A DNA stretch of 64,000 nt from Streptococcus mitis SK579 (GTDB taxonomy: Bacteria; Bacillota; Bacilli; Lactobacillales; Streptococcaceae). Where the stretch lies: assembly GCF_000257905.1 (NCBI RefSeq), contig NZ_AJJL01000049.1, forward strand, positions 31,017 to 95,016. Reading direction: 5' to 3'. The translations under genes and the position numbers were made by a program. Within the stretch, counting starts at the first letter, position 1. The number at the start of each line of letters is the position of its first letter. Positions 51,900-63,142 of this stretch are shown here, piece by piece. The notes below the pieces were generated by a model. The model was not told where the DNA came from and made no database searches. It saw only the letters and a program-made list of their open reading frames with translations.

Positions 51900-52808
51900 C
51901 TATTCGACTAATTGAGTGAAGTATTCTTCTAGATTTTGACGGGCGTAGTAAATCTCGTCAATAGCGACATCTGCCAAGGTTAAGTCCTTAAGAATCTGTT
52001 TGACATCTTGTTCCTGACCAAAGATGTGGATTTCGTTTTCAGGATTGACAACCTTGAACTGGAGTTGGATTTGTTCTTTCAATACTTGACAAGCTTTCTC
52101 TTTATCAGCTGTCTTAAGCACAATATAATCCTCACTTAGTGTTTCAAATTCAGCTTTGCTGATTTCACGGATGATCTTTCCTTGATCTAAAATACCAAAG
52201 CGATTAGCTACGAGATAGAGTTCTGACAAGATATGGCTAGAGATGAGAATGGTGATTCCTTTTTCTTGATTGAGCCGTTGAATCATCAGACGAAATTCTT
52301 TGATACCAATTGGGTCAAGTCCATTGATAGGTTCATCTAAGATTAGGAAGTCTGGTTTGGATAGGAGGGTAATGGCGATACCAAGTCTTTGCTTCATTCC
52401 CAGAGAGAAATCTCGAAAGACTTTTTTACCTGTATCTGACAAACCTACATAGTCCAGCGTTTCTTGAATGACTTGATCAGCATTTGGAATATGACGAATC
52501 ATACAGTAATATTTCAGATTTTGATAGGCTGTTAGGTGATTATGGGCTACAGGTGATTCGATCACTGAACCTACTCGAGATAGGGCCTTGGTCCACTCAT
52601 TTTCCGTTTTGCTGGAGAAGAGGGAAACAGTTCCTTTATCCGCAAAGAGTAGTTGCGTAATGATTTTAATTAGTGTAGTTTTCCCAGCTCCGTTCTTCCC
52701 GATAAGTCCATAAATATCTCCCTCTCTTATCGTTAGATGAAGATCCTGAAGAATAGCTTGTTTGTCAAAGTTTTTGGACAATCCATGAATGTCGAGTACT
52801 GTTTTCAT
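51900..52808 (-). CDS. BcrA-like ABC transporter ATPase
   Basis: 302 residues from the ATG at 52808, chosen for aaggagag. Walker A GKNGAGKTT, signature FSLGMKQRLG, Walker B LILDEPINGLDP. The C-terminal extension of about 80 residues is typical of BcrA-type exporters. Together with the 250-residue permease it makes a self-immunity/detox type exporter. Confidence 0.9.
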   Translation of the reverse strand: MKTVLDIHGLSKNFDKQAILQDLHLTIREGDIYGLIGKNGAGKTTLIKIITQLLFADKGTVSLFSSKTENEWTKALSRVGSVIESPVAHNHLTAYQNLKYYCMIRHIPNADQVIQETLDYVGLSDTGKKVFRDFSLGMKQRLGIAITLLSKPDFLILDEPINGLDPIGIKEFRLMIQRLNQEKGITILISSHILSELYLVANRFGILDQGKIIREISKAEFETLSEDYIVLKTADKEKACQVLKEQIQLQFKVVNPENEIHIFGQEQDVKQILKDLTLADVAIDEIYYARQNLEEYFTQLVE

Positions 52809-52917
52809 GATTCTCTCCTTTTGATTTATTTTGTTAACTTTAGTATAAAGCATAGAAATCAAAGAAAGCTCAAAGATTTCTAAAGAGTTTCTAAAATTTT
52901 AGGAATTCTTCAATATC

Positions 52918-52941
52918 AAAACCCAGTTGATATGAACTGGG
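52918..52941 (-). terminator. Terminator after the HAD phosphatase gene
   Basis: Minus-strand stem cccagtt / aactggg followed by tttt, just past the stop at 52950. Confidence 0.65.
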
Positions 52942-52949
52942 CTTCTTAA

Positions 52950-53759
52950 TTATAAAATATATTTCTCAATAGCATGCGCAACGCCGTCTTCTTCGTTGCT
53001 TGCTGTAACGTCATCCGCAAGAGATTTGACATAATCGCTGGCATTTCCCATAGCAATGCCCAGCCCTGCAAACTGGAGCATTTCGATATCGTTGTTAGCA
53101 TCGCCCATGGCCATAATTTCTGAGAAATCAATCTTCAAAATATCTGCTAGTCGAGAAAGAGCGGTAGCCTTTGTTGTTCCAAGTGGCATGGCTTCATAAA
53201 TGACAGGCTGTGAACGAACGCCACTAAATCGTTGGCAAAGCTCCTCAGCAAAACGCTCTTCAAAATCATCTGTTTGCTCTTTTGTACCCAAAAACATCCC
53301 TTGAAACATGCGGTACTTGCCACTAGTCGCTTCCTCAAGAGAAATTTCAGTCAGGTCTGAAAAGACTAGATCGGCATCATTTTGGATGACTTGATTGGGC
53401 TTGCCACCGAGGACAAAATAGTGTGTCTCGTCAAAAAGTGTTAACTGAACCTCACTCTTTTCAGCTAGATCATAGAGGTATTCAATGTCAGCTGGACTGA
53501 GCTCTTGCCAGTCAACTAGTCCCCAGTCACTTGTCTGGTGGGTTGAGCAACCGTTGTTAACAATCACATACTCATTCTGGAGGTCTAACCCCAGTTTTTT
53601 ATAGTAGGGGAGGACACCGAAAAGCGGGCGACCCGTACAGAGAACCAGTTTGACACCTTTTTCAATGGCTTGGTGAATAGCAGTAATGTGGGCTTGTGGG
53701 ATTTCCTTGGCTTCATTGAGGAGGGTTCCGTCCATATCCAAGGCTAGTAGTTTAATCAT
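52950..53759 (-). CDS. Cof-type HAD hydrolase
   Basis: 269 residues. Motif I LALDMDGTLLN, motif II LCTGRP, the C2-type cap, and motif IV MGDANNDIEML near 210. Cof/SupH-type enzymes dephosphorylate sugar phosphates, FMN or similar. Ribosome site aaggaag; extended -10 TGCTATAAT on the minus strand at 53790-53795. Confidence 0.93.
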   Translation of the reverse strand: MIKLLALDMDGTLLNEAKEIPQAHITAIHQAIEKGVKLVLCTGRPLFGVLPYYKKLGLDLQNEYVIVNNGCSTHQTSDWGLVDWQELSPADIEYLYDLAEKSEVQLTLFDETHYFVLGGKPNQVIQNDADLVFSDLTEISLEEATSGKYRMFQGMFLGTKEQTDDFEERFAEELCQRFSGVRSQPVIYEAMPLGTTKATALSRLADILKIDFSEIMAMGDANNDIEMLQFAGLGIAMGNASDYVKSLADDVTASNEEDGVAHAIEKYIL

Positions 53760-53979
53760 AGGTCTTCCTTTTCTAGGTGTTTTGCTTTTATTATAGCATA
53801 TTTTGGGAAATAAAATGGTAAAAGGAACGAGACTAATTGATTTTACAGTTTAGGATGTTTCGATGACAATTCAAAATTTGAAGAGGATATTTGGCAAAGA
53901 TATGCTATACTAAATTTGTTATTTAATTAAGCAAACCGCTCTATTCAATAATTTAGTCAAGGAAAACAGAGAATTTAAT

Positions 53980-54651
53980 ATGAAAAAACGGGCTATTCAA
54001 ATTTTACTAGCATTGTCCTTAATTTTTTACAAATCAACTTGGTTTTGGAGGCTTTTCAATTATCTCGCAAAGCCCTATCTACCAGCAAGTCGTGAATTTT
54101 TTCAGATTCTGCTTTTGATGGAGAGTGGAGTTCTTTTGTTAGCGGCCATCTACCTACTAATTTTTGCAGGAAAGCAAACTTTTCATTTCAAGTGGCAGCT
54201 GAGGTATTTTATCTACCTTTTACTGGGATACATCATTTTGTATATGTCTGACTTCCTCTTTTCGTATTTCATATCCACACCTTCAAATCAAATTTCTTTG
54301 AATGAAACGATAGAAATGATAGGGAGACAGGAATTACCCTATTTCTTGCTCATATCTTGCTTCATCGGCCCTATTGCTGAGGAATTGATTTATCGCGGTG
54401 TGCTTATGACAACCTTTTTCAAAAACTCGCCTTGGTACGGAGATGTCTTGCTTTCTGCTATTATTTTCGGTTATATTCATATCAATTTCGCTTTAACACC
54501 TCTTGCTTTTTTCATTTATGCTAGTGAAGGTCTTATTTTAGCTCTACTGTATCGCATGACAAAAAGTCTCTACTATCCAATACTAGTTCATATTCTCATC
54601 AATATCACTGCCTTCTGGGATGTATGGTTACTCCTATTTTCAGGAAGTTAG
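53980..54651 (+). CDS. CPBP intramembrane protease-family protein
   Basis: 223 residues with six or seven hydrophobic segments. The CPBP motifs are all present: PIAEELIYRG (about 128-137), a histidine in GYIHINFA and another in YPILVHILIN. Such proteins process membrane peptides or take part in bacteriocin immunity. No ribosome site stronger than a weak gaga. Alone on its transcript. Confidence 0.88.
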   Translation: MKKRAIQILLALSLIFYKSTWFWRLFNYLAKPYLPASREFFQILLLMESGVLLLAAIYLLIFAGKQTFHFKWQLRYFIYLLLGYIILYMSDFLFSYFISTPSNQISLNETIEMIGRQELPYFLLISCFIGPIAEELIYRGVLMTTFFKNSPWYGDVLLSAIIFGYIHINFALTPLAFFIYASEGLILALLYRMTKSLYYPILVHILINITAFWDVWLLLFSGS

Positions 54652-54780
54652 CTTACTAAAACAATGTCGGAACTTTCCGTCATTTTCTTTTCAACAGATG
54701 AGCAAGAACTGATTATTTTCAGACTTGGCTGGCTAATCATGGTATAATAAAAGGTAATGAAAAATTCTAACGAGGCAGAG

Positions 54781-57700
54781 ATGAAATTACTTTATACTGA
54801 TATTCGGACTTCTTTGACAGAAATTCTAACAAGAGAAGCGGAGGAGTTAGTTGCTGCTAGCAAGCGGGTCTTCTACATTGCCCCAAACTCTCTTTCTTTT
54901 GAAAAGGAACGTGCCGTGCTGGAATGCTTGCCCCAGCAGGCTTCTTTTGCGATTACCGTCACGCGCTTTGCTCAAATGGCTCGTTACCTGATCTTGAATG
55001 ATCTGCCTGCCAAGACCAGTCTAGATGACATCGGTCTTGGGATGGCCTTTTACAAATGCCTCACCGAACTTGATCCTAAGGATTTACGTGTTTATGGAGC
55101 TATCAAGCAGGATTCTCAATTTATCCAGCAGTTGATTGAGCTTTACCACGAGATGACCAAAGCTCAGATGAATTTTTTAGACTTGGAAAGTTTGACCGAT
55201 GAGGACAAGAGAGCCGATTTACTCTTGATTTTTGAGAAAGTAACGGCCTATCTCAATCAAGTCCAGTTGGCTCAGGGAAGTCAGTTGTCCCATTTGATTG
55301 AGGCTATTGAGAATGACAAGGTTAGTAGTGATTTTAGCCAGATTGCCTTAGTTATTGATGGATTTACCCGTTTTTCTGCCGAGGAAGAGCGGATTGTGGA
55401 CCTACTTCATGGCAAGGGTGTTGAGATTGTCATTGGTGCTTATGCTAGTAAGAAGGCTTATGCCAGTCCTTTTAGCGAGGGTAATCTCTACCAAGCCAGT
55501 GTGGAGTTTCTCCATCATCTAGCTTCTAAATACCAAACTCCTGCTCAGGACTGTTCTCAAACTCATGAGAAGATGGATAGTTTTGACAAGGCCTCTCGTT
55601 TGTTGGAGTCTTCTTATGACTTTTCAGAATTAACATTGGATGTCGATGAGAAGGACCGTGACAACTTACAAATCTGGTCTTGCTTGACACAAAAGGAAGA
55701 GTTAGAGTTGGTAGCCCGTAGCATTCGTCAGAAATTACACGAGAACTCAAATCTGAGTTACAAGCATTTTCGTATTCTCTTGGGGGATGTAGCTTCTTAT
55801 CAGTTATCTCTAAAAACGATTTTTGACCAGTATCAGATTCCTTTCTACCTTGGTAGAAGCGAATCCATGGCGCACCACCACTTGACACAGTTTGTCGAGT
55901 CTATTTTGGCTTTAAAACGCTATCGTTTCCGTCAGGAGGATTTGATTAACCTTCTTAGAACAGGTTTGTATACCGATCTTAGTCAGTCTGATATTGACGC
56001 ATTTGAGCAATATATCCGTTATCTTGGTATCAATGGCTTGCCAGCCTTTCAGCAAGCCTTCACCAAATCCCACCATGGAAAATTTGATTTGGAGCGTTTA
56101 AATGCTCTTCGTCTGAGAATTTTAGAACCTCTTGAAACTCTCTTTGCCAGTCGAAAACAGAAGGCTGAAAATCTCTTGCAAAAGTGGAACTCTTTTCTAA
56201 AAAAAGGAGCTGTGACCAAGCAGTTACAAGATTTGACAGCCATTATGGAACCTCTAGAACAGGAAAGACAGACTGAAGTTTGGAAGGCTTTCTGTCATGT
56301 TTTAGAACAATTTGCGACCGTTTTTGCTGGTTCACAGGTTAGTCTAGAGGACTTCCTTGCCTTGCTACATTCTGGAATGAGTTTGTCTCAGTATCGCACC
56401 ATTCCAGCGACAGTGGATACTGTTCTGGTGCAGAGTTACGATTTGATTGCACCATTGACTGCTGACTTTGTCTACGCTATTGGGCTGACTCAGGACAATT
56501 TACCAAAAATCGCGCAAAATACCAGTCTTTTGACAGACGAAGAAAAACAGAGCCTAAATCAAGCGACAGAAGATGGGACGCAATTGATAATTGCCAGCAG
56601 TGAAAATCTCAAGAAAAATCGCTACACTATGCTTTCCTTGGTCAATTCTGCGCGTAAGCAGTTGGTCTTGTCGGCTCCAAGCCTTTTTAATGAAAGTGAA
56701 AGTAAGGAGTCAGCTTATCTTCAAGAGCTGGTCCATTTTGGATTTAGTCGGAGAGAGAAGAGGATGAATCACAAAGGGCTGTCTAAGGAGGATATGGGGT
56801 CCTATCACAGTCTTTTGTCTAGTCTGGTTGCCTATCACCAACAGGCCGAGACGAGCGATACTGAGCAAGATTTGACATTTATTAAGGTTCTGGCGCGTGT
56901 CATGGGTAAAAAACTTGACCAAAAAGGCCTTGCAAATCCAGCCCTTCCAACAAGCCCAAGCAGTAAGCAGTTGACCAAAGATACCTTACAAGCTCTCTAT
57001 CCTACAGATCAGGAGTTTTACCTCTCTACCTCTGGTTTGACAGAGTTTTACCGGAACCAATACAGTTATTTCCTTCGCTATGTTTTAGGCTTGCAGGAGG
57101 AATTACGCCTGCGTCCTGATGCCCGCAGTCACGGAAATTTCTTGCACCGCATTTTTGAACGTGCCTTGCAGTTGCCTGACGAAGATTCCTTTGACCACCG
57201 TCTAGAACAAGCTATTCAGGAAACCAGTCAAGAACGCGAATTTGAAGCCATTTATCATGAAAGTTTGGAAGCCCAGTTTACCAAAGAAGTTCTGCTTGAT
57301 GTTGCACGGACGACTGGACATATTCTTCGTCATAATCCATCCATCGAGACTATTAAAGAAGAGGCAACATTTGGTGGAAAAGACCAAGCCTTTATTCAAT
57401 TGGACAATGGACGCTGTGTCTTTGTAAGAGGTAAGGTGGATCGTATTGACCGATTAAAAGCTGATGGAGCGATTGGAGTAGTAGACTACAAGTCTAGTCT
57501 GACGCAGTTCCAGTTTCCTCATTTCTTTAATGGGTTAAATTCTCAACTGCCAACTTATCTAGCTGCCCTAAAAAGAGAAGGAGAGCAGAATTTTTTCGGT
57601 GCCATGTACTTGGAGATGGCTGAACCTGTTCAATCTCTGATGGCGGTTAAAAGTCTAGCAGGTGCAGTAGTAGAAGCCAGTAAGTCTATGAAATACCAAG

Positions 57701-58056
57701 GCCTCTTTTTAGAAAAAGAAAGCAGTCATTTGGGTGAATTTTACAACAAAAATAAGGCTAACCAGCTGACAGATGAGGAATTCCAGCTCCTACTAGACTA
57801 CAATGCCCATCTTTACAAGAAAGCAGCAGAGAAGATTTTAGAAGGTCAGTTTGCTATCAATCCTTACACTGAAAACGGCAGAAGTATTGCACCGTATGTT
57901 CAGCAACATCAAGCCATCACAGGCTTTGAAGCCAATTACCACTTAGGCCAAGCCCGTTTTCTAGAGAAGTTGGACTTAGCTGATGGTAAACGTCTGGTCG
58001 GAGAAAAACTCAAGCAAGCTTGGTTTGAAAAAATAAGAGAGGAGTTGAATCGATGA
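54781..58056 (+). CDS. rexB: RexB (AddB-type) ATP-dependent nuclease subunit
   Basis: 1,091 residues from ATG 54781, which has gaggcagag; an ATG at 54757 lies too near the -10 (TATAAT 54743-54748). RexAB is the Gram-positive counterpart of RecBCD, acting on double-strand breaks. The C-terminal nuclease motif [12 protein letters not shown] is intact (about 905); the N-terminal part carries an inactivated helicase-like domain. Unlike AddB of Bacillus, iron-sulfur cysteines are not evident. Overlaps rexA by 4 bp. Confidence 0.97.
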   Translation: MKLLYTDIRTSLTEILTREAEELVAASKRVFYIAPNSLSFEKERAVLECLPQQASFAITVTRFAQMARYLILNDLPAKTSLDDIGLGMAFYKCLTELDPKDLRVYGAIKQDSQFIQQLIELYHEMTKAQMNFLDLESLTDEDKRADLLLIFEKVTAYLNQVQLAQGSQLSHLIEAIENDKVSSDFSQIALVIDGFTRFSAEEERIVDLLHGKGVEIVIGAYASKKAYASPFSEGNLYQASVEFLHHLASKYQTPAQDCSQTHEKMDSFDKASRLLESSYDFSELTLDVDEKDRDNLQIWSCLTQKEELELVARSIRQKLHENSNLSYKHFRILLGDVASYQLSLKTIFDQYQIPFYLGRSESMAHHHLTQFVESILALKRYRFRQEDLINLLRTGLYTDLSQSDIDAFEQYIRYLGINGLPAFQQAFTKSHHGKFDLERLNALRLRILEPLETLFASRKQKAENLLQKWNSFLKKGAVTKQLQDLTAIMEPLEQERQTEVWKAFCHVLEQFATVFAGSQVSLEDFLALLHSGMSLSQYRTIPATVDTVLVQSYDLIAPLTADFVYAIGLTQDNLPKIAQNTSLLTDEEKQSLNQATEDGTQLIIASSENLKKNRYTMLSLVNSARKQLVLSAPSLFNESESKESAYLQELVHFGFSRREKRMNHKGLSKEDMGSYHSLLSSLVAYHQQAETSDTEQDLTFIKVLARVMGKKLDQKGLANPALPTSPSSKQLTKDTLQALYPTDQEFYLSTSGLTEFYRNQYSYFLRYVLGLQEELRLRPDARSHGNFLHRIFERALQLPDEDSFDHRLEQAIQETSQEREFEAIYHESLEAQFTKEVLLDVARTTGHILRHNPSIETIKEEATFGGKDQAFIQLDNGRCVFVRGKVDRIDRLKADGAIGVVDYKSSLTQFQFPHFFNGLNSQLPTYLAALKREGEQNFFGAMYLEMAEPVQSLMAVKSLAGAVVEASKSMKYQGLFLEKESSHLGEFYNKNKANQLTDEEFQLLLDYNAHLYKKAAEKILEGQFAINPYTENGRSIAPYVQQHQAITGFEANYHLGQARFLEKLDLADGKRLVGEKLKQAWFEKIREELNR

Positions 58057-61000
58057 AGACTATTCCCTTTTTAACTGAGGAAGAAATTCAAAAACTGCAA
58101 GAAGCAGAAGCAAATTCGAGCAAGGAACAAAAGAAAACTGCCGAACAAATCGAAGCCATCTACACTTCTGGTCAAAATATCCTGGTTTCAGCGTCGGCTG
58201 GTTCTGGTAAAACCTTTGTCATGGCCGAGCGTATTCTGGATCAGTTAGCGCGTGGTGTCGAAATTTCTCAACTCTTTATCTCAACCTTTACCGTCAAGGC
58301 TGCCACAGAGCTTAAGGAACGTTTGGAGAAAAAAATCAGCCAACAAATCCAAGAAACGGATGATGTTGACCTCAAACAACACTTGGGTCGCCAGTTGGCA
58401 TACCTACCCAACGCTGCCATCGGAACCATGGACTCTTTCACACAAAAATTCCTTGGTAAACACGGTTATCTGCTTGATATTGCACCTAATTTCCGTATTT
58501 TACAAAACCAAAGCGAGCAACTCCTTCTAAAAAACGAAGTTTTCCATGAGGTCTTTGAAGTCTATTACAAAGATAAACAGAAAGAGACCTTTAGTCATTT
58601 GCTGAAAAACTTTGCAGGGCGTGGAAAGGATGAACGTGGTCTGCGCCAGCAGGTCTATAAAATCTATGACTTCCTCCAATCCACCAGTAATCCTCAAAAG
58701 TGGCTGAGTGAATCTTTCCTCAAAGGCTTTGAAAAAGCTGATTTTACCAGTGAAAAAGAAAGACTAACTGAGCAAATCAAACAAGCCCTTTGGGATTTGG
58801 AAAGCTTTTTCCGTTATCATCTGGATAATGATGCCAAGGAGTTTCCAAAGGCCACCTATTTAGAAAATGTTCAGTTGATTCTGGATGAAATTGACTCCCT
58901 AAATCAGGAATCCGATAGTCAGGCTTATCAAGCAGTGCTTGCGCGTGTGGTCGCCATTTCGAAAGAGAAAAATGGTCGAGCTCTGACTAATGCCAGTCGT
59001 AAGGCTGATTTGAAGCCACTGGCCGATGCCTACAACGAAGAGAGAAAGACCCAGTTTGCTAAACTAGGACAACTGTTAGACCAGATAACGATTCTCGACT
59101 ATCAAGAACGTTATCATGAAGACACATGGGAACTAGCTAAGACTTTCCAAACCTTCATGAGTGATTTTGTAGAGGCTTATCGTCAGCGTAAACGCCAGGA
59201 AAATGCCTTTGAATTCGCTGATATCAGCCATTACACTATTGAGATTTTAGAGAAATTCCCACAAGTCCGTGAGGCTTATCAGGAGCGCTTCCATGAAGTC
59301 ATGGTCGATGAGTATCAGGATACCAACCATATTCAAGAACGGATGCTGGAATTGCTGTCTAATGGCCACAATCGCTTTATGGTGGGAGATATCAAGCAGT
59401 CCATCTATCGTTTCCGTCAGGTAGACCCTCAGATTTTCAATGAAAAATTTCAATGCTATGCGCAAAATCCTCAAGAAGGCAAGCTCATTCTCCTCAAGGA
59501 AAATTTCCGTAGCAGTTCAGAAGTGCTGTCAGCAACCAATGATGTCTTTGAGCGTCTCATGGACCAAGAAGTCGGAGAAATCAACTATGATAACATGCAC
59601 CAGCTTGTTTTTGCCAACACCAAACTGACTCCCAATCCAGACAACAAGGCAGAATTTCTCCTCTACGACAAGGACGGTACAGGTGAGGAAGAAGAGAGTC
59701 GAACAGAAACGAAACTAACAGGTGAAATGCGCTTAGTTATCAAGGAAATCCTTAAACTCCATAAGGAACAAGGTGTTGCCTTTAAGGAAATTGCCCTTCT
59801 GACCTCCAGTCGCAGTCGTAATGACCAGATTCTTCTCGCCCTGTCTGAGTACGGAATTCCTGTCAAAACTGACGGGGAGCAAAACAATTACCTACAATCT
59901 CTAGAAGTGCAAGTCATGCTAGACACCCTTCGTGTCATTCACAATCCTCTTCAAGACTACGCCTTGGTTGCCCTTATGAAGTCTCCAATGTTTAGCTTTG
60001 ATGAAGACGAGTTAGCACGTTTGTCCCTTCAGAAAGCAGAGGATAAAGTCCAAGAAAATCTCTATGAGAAACTGGTCAATGCACAAAAACTGGCAAGTAG
60101 TCAAAAAGGCTTGATTCACACAGCTCTAGCTGAAAAACTAAAGCAATTCATGACTATTCTTGATTCTTGGCGCTTGTATGCCAAAACCCACTCCCTCTAT
60201 GACCTGATTTGGAAGATTTACAACGACCGCTTTTATTATGACTATGTTGGAGCCTTGCCAAATGGTCCTGCTAGACAGGCCAATCTCTATGCCCTAGCAC
60301 TGCGAGCTGACCAGTTTGAAAAGAGTAATTTCAAGGGCTTGTCACGTTTTATTAGCATGATTGACAAGGTCCTAGAAGCCCAGCACGATCTTGCAAGCGT
60401 GGCAGTCGCACCACCAAAAGATGCAGTAGAGCTCATGACCATTCACAAGAGTAAAGGGCTGGAGTTTCCTTACGTCTTTATTCTCAATATGGATCAAGAC
60501 TTTAACAAGCAAGACTCTATGTCAGAAGTCATTCTCAGTCGTCAGAATGGTCTTGGTGTCAAGTACATTGCCAAGATGGAGACAGGAGCAGTGGAAGATC
60601 ACTATCCTAAAACCATCAAACTCTCCATTCCTAGCCTGACCTATAGGCAGAATGAAGAGGAATTACAGCTGGCAAGCTATTCAGAGCAGATGCGTCTGCT
60701 GTATGTTGCCATGACACGGGCTGAGAAAAAGCTCTATCTTGTCGGTAAAGGTTCTCGTGAAAAGTTGGAAGCCAAGGAATACCCAGCAGCTAAAAATGGA
60801 AAACTAAATAGCAACACTAGACTTCAAGCAAGGAATTTCCAAGATTGGATTTGGGCTATCTGTAAAGTGTTTGCCAAGGGTCATCTCAACTTTAGCTATC
60901 GTTTTGTTGGTGAAGATCAGCTTACTAGAGAAGATATCGGAGAATTGAAAAACAAGAGCCCTCTACAAGACAGCTCCCAAGCAAACAATCGCCAGTCAGC

Positions 61001-61703
61001 AACTATTAAAGAAGCACTTGAAATGCTGAAAGAAGTGGAAGTCTATAATACTCTTCACCGCGCAGCCATTGAACTCCCTAGCGTTCAAACCCCAAGTCAA
61101 ATCAAGAAATTCTACGAACCAGTTATGGATATGGAAGGTGTTGAGATTGCAAGCCAAGGACAGTCAGTAGACAAGAAAATCAGCTTTGATTTACCAGATT
61201 TTTCAAGCAAAGAAAAGGTAACAGGAGCTGAGATTGGTAGTGCTACTCACGAACTCATGCAGAGAATTGACCTCAGTCAGCGACCAACACTTGCTAGCTT
61301 GACAAAAACTCTCAAACAAGTTCAAACTAGCCAAGCTGTCAGAGACAAGATAAATCTTGCTAAAATTCTTGCATTCTTTGACACAGCACTTGGTCAGGAA
61401 ATTCTTGCTAATACCAACCATCTCTATCGCGAGCAACCTTTCTCCATGCTCAAACGAGACCAAAAGAGTCAGGAAGATTTCGTTGTTCGTGGTATCCTTG
61501 ATGGCTATCTGCTTTACGAAGACAAAATCGTTCTGTTCGACTATAAGACAGACCGCTATGATGAACCAAGTCAACTCATAGATCGCTATCGTGGTCAATT
61601 AACCCTATACGGAGAGGCTTTATCTCGAGTCTATTCGATTGAAAATATTGAGAAATACTTGATCTTACTAGGTAAAGATGAGGTTCAAGTTGTAAAAGTA
61701 TAA
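58053..61703 (+). CDS. rexA: RexA (AddA-type) helicase-nuclease subunit
   Basis: 1,216 residues beginning in the ATGA overlap with rexB. UvrD-like helicase with Walker [11 protein letters not shown] (about 46-55), Walker [11 protein letters not shown] near 415, motif IV-VI regions [15 protein letters not shown] and [12 protein letters not shown]. RecB-type nuclease at the C-terminus: GILDGYLL and [10 protein letters not shown] near 1145-1170. Full length. With RexB it processes DNA ends and feeds RecA. Confidence 0.97.
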   Translation: MKTIPFLTEEEIQKLQEAEANSSKEQKKTAEQIEAIYTSGQNILVSASAGSGKTFVMAERILDQLARGVEISQLFISTFTVKAATELKERLEKKISQQIQETDDVDLKQHLGRQLAYLPNAAIGTMDSFTQKFLGKHGYLLDIAPNFRILQNQSEQLLLKNEVFHEVFEVYYKDKQKETFSHLLKNFAGRGKDERGLRQQVYKIYDFLQSTSNPQKWLSESFLKGFEKADFTSEKERLTEQIKQALWDLESFFRYHLDNDAKEFPKATYLENVQLILDEIDSLNQESDSQAYQAVLARVVAISKEKNGRALTNASRKADLKPLADAYNEERKTQFAKLGQLLDQITILDYQERYHEDTWELAKTFQTFMSDFVEAYRQRKRQENAFEFADISHYTIEILEKFPQVREAYQERFHEVMVDEYQDTNHIQERMLELLSNGHNRFMVGDIKQSIYRFRQVDPQIFNEKFQCYAQNPQEGKLILLKENFRSSSEVLSATNDVFERLMDQEVGEINYDNMHQLVFANTKLTPNPDNKAEFLLYDKDGTGEEEESRTETKLTGEMRLVIKEILKLHKEQGVAFKEIALLTSSRSRNDQILLALSEYGIPVKTDGEQNNYLQSLEVQVMLDTLRVIHNPLQDYALVALMKSPMFSFDEDELARLSLQKAEDKVQENLYEKLVNAQKLASSQKGLIHTALAEKLKQFMTILDSWRLYAKTHSLYDLIWKIYNDRFYYDYVGALPNGPARQANLYALALRADQFEKSNFKGLSRFISMIDKVLEAQHDLASVAVAPPKDAVELMTIHKSKGLEFPYVFILNMDQDFNKQDSMSEVILSRQNGLGVKYIAKMETGAVEDHYPKTIKLSIPSLTYRQNEEELQLASYSEQMRLLYVAMTRAEKKLYLVGKGSREKLEAKEYPAAKNGKLNSNTRLQARNFQDWIWAICKVFAKGHLNFSYRFVGEDQLTREDIGELKNKSPLQDSSQANNRQSATIKEALEMLKEVEVYNTLHRAAIELPSVQTPSQIKKFYEPVMDMEGVEIASQGQSVDKKISFDLPDFSSKEKVTGAEIGSATHELMQRIDLSQRPTLASLTKTLKQVQTSQAVRDKINLAKILAFFDTALGQEILANTNHLYREQPFSMLKRDQKSQEDFVVRGILDGYLLYEDKIVLFDYKTDRYDEPSQLIDRYRGQLTLYGEALSRVYSIENIEKYLILLGKDEVQVVKV

Positions 61704-61720
61704 TCTAGAAAGGAGACCTC

Positions 61721-62899
61721 ATGACACTTCCAGTTAGAAAATCCCTGCATGATGCGGTGTTACAGGCTTCAAAAGCTGATACTTGGGAACAAGCTACCAA
61801 GGAATGGAATGAAGTTTCCTTGATTTTTAACGGTATCGGCCGTAGCAATTGTGTCTGTGGAAATGCCATCAAGTACGCTTACGAGCTCTTTAACGGTGTT
61901 ACAGGTCAACGCCTCTTTCCGATCGGTAGCGATTGTGTTCGGCATTTTCATCGATTAAGCCTTGACCAGCAACTAGAAGAGGAAGAAAAATTACTCAGAA
62001 AGGTCGAAAATCTGACCAGAAAAGCCCAGAAAAAGGAAAAAATCAAGCTTAACAAAAGTGACTTTGACGAGCGTCTTCTCAAATGGCTCTGGGAAAAAGG
62101 TGTTTTTAAACCTAATCGTGGAAATCAGTTCTCACCTGAGAGAGACTACCAACTCTTCCTAGAAGTCTTTCAAGGAGGAAGTTGGACCAAGGCAGAACCT
62201 AAGAAGAAGGCGCGTATGGAGGAAGTTCTTGAAAAGTGTATCAAACCCTTTTTACTTGGAAAACCAGATGACCAACTCTACCTTGTCAAGTTAGGAAAGG
62301 AGAAAATTGATTACGAACAGGAACTCCGTATCCAAGCAGAGAAAGAGCGCAAGAAGAGGGATAAAATCGCCAAGCAATATGCAGACAATCTGGTTCTAGC
62401 TATGGGCCCAGCAGAGCGTGCCTATCAAGATTATTTTGGTTTTACAGAAACCCTGACTCAAGAAGAACGCAAGTGGGAGAAAATTCTTTTTGGTAAAAAT
62501 CGGACAGAACGGGCTATCAAAGCCAAACAATACCAAAAAGAGCTGGAAAAAGACCAACGAATTGCTAGTCAGGATCCAATTGAAAGAAAGCAGAAGCAGA
62601 CCTGGATCCTCAATTCCTATTTCCGTGAGCTTCCTGAAGAAAAATCCCGATTTGCTCGGCTCTTATTAGAATATCGAAAAAGTGGAGAAGTACCCTTTTC
62701 AACCGCATACCTGTCAGATCCTCTCATCGACTTTTTCTATAAAATGAAAGCTTTTGAGTTTGAAATCGCACCAGAACAAGTCCGAGATTTTCTAAAAGAA
62801 AGCCTTCAGGCAGATCATCTCTCCTCAGCACAAGAAAGCTGGATAGAAGGCATTCTCCTCAACTGCCTCAAACCATTTTTAGAAAGATTATTGATATAA
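61721..62899 (+). CDS. Conserved protein after rexA, zinc-finger-like N-terminus
   Basis: 392 residues with aaaggagacc upstream. N-terminus RSNCVCGNAIKYAYELF with a further Cys/His set in GSDCVRHFH, which could bind zinc. The rest is helical and charged with a coiled coil at about 85-120. Gene order rexB-rexA-this gene-IgA1 protease is what I recall from the pneumococcus. Function unknown. Confidence 0.8.
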   Translation: MTLPVRKSLHDAVLQASKADTWEQATKEWNEVSLIFNGIGRSNCVCGNAIKYAYELFNGVTGQRLFPIGSDCVRHFHRLSLDQQLEEEEKLLRKVENLTRKAQKKEKIKLNKSDFDERLLKWLWEKGVFKPNRGNQFSPERDYQLFLEVFQGGSWTKAEPKKKARMEEVLEKCIKPFLLGKPDDQLYLVKLGKEKIDYEQELRIQAEKERKKRDKIAKQYADNLVLAMGPAERAYQDYFGFTETLTQEERKWEKILFGKNRTERAIKAKQYQKELEKDQRIASQDPIERKQKQTWILNSYFRELPEEKSRFARLLLEYRKSGEVPFSTAYLSDPLIDFFYKMKAFEFEIAPEQVRDFLKESLQADHLSSAQESWIEGILLNCLKPFLERLLI

Positions 62900-62904
62900 A
62901 TAAC

Positions 62905-62931
62905 ACCTACCGTGGAAATTTCATGGTAGGT
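62905..62931 (+). terminator. Weak terminator-like hairpin
   Basis: Stem cctaccgtg / catggtagg with a 7-nt loop; only a broken T run follows. Confidence 0.45.
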
Positions 62932-63142
62932 TACATTTTATCCAAAAAGAGAAAATAGGAAATGGCAACCACTGATCCTTCGTATTTTATATATAAAACA
63001 AAGTATGAAAGCGTAACTCAATTTTAAGACTTTTTTGTAAATTAAGAGTATAATTAAAGTATGTTACCTTTTTATAAGATAACAAGCTAATATAATAAAG
63101 TTTGCCTTGCATATTTTTAAAATTTTATTTCAAGGAGGAATA
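62932..63142 (+). promoter_or_regulatory. Upstream region of the IgA1 protease gene
   Basis: AT-rich, no gene. TATAAT at 63049-63054 is a good -10 without a clear -35. A caaggagg ribosome site sits at 63131-63138. Confidence 0.55.
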
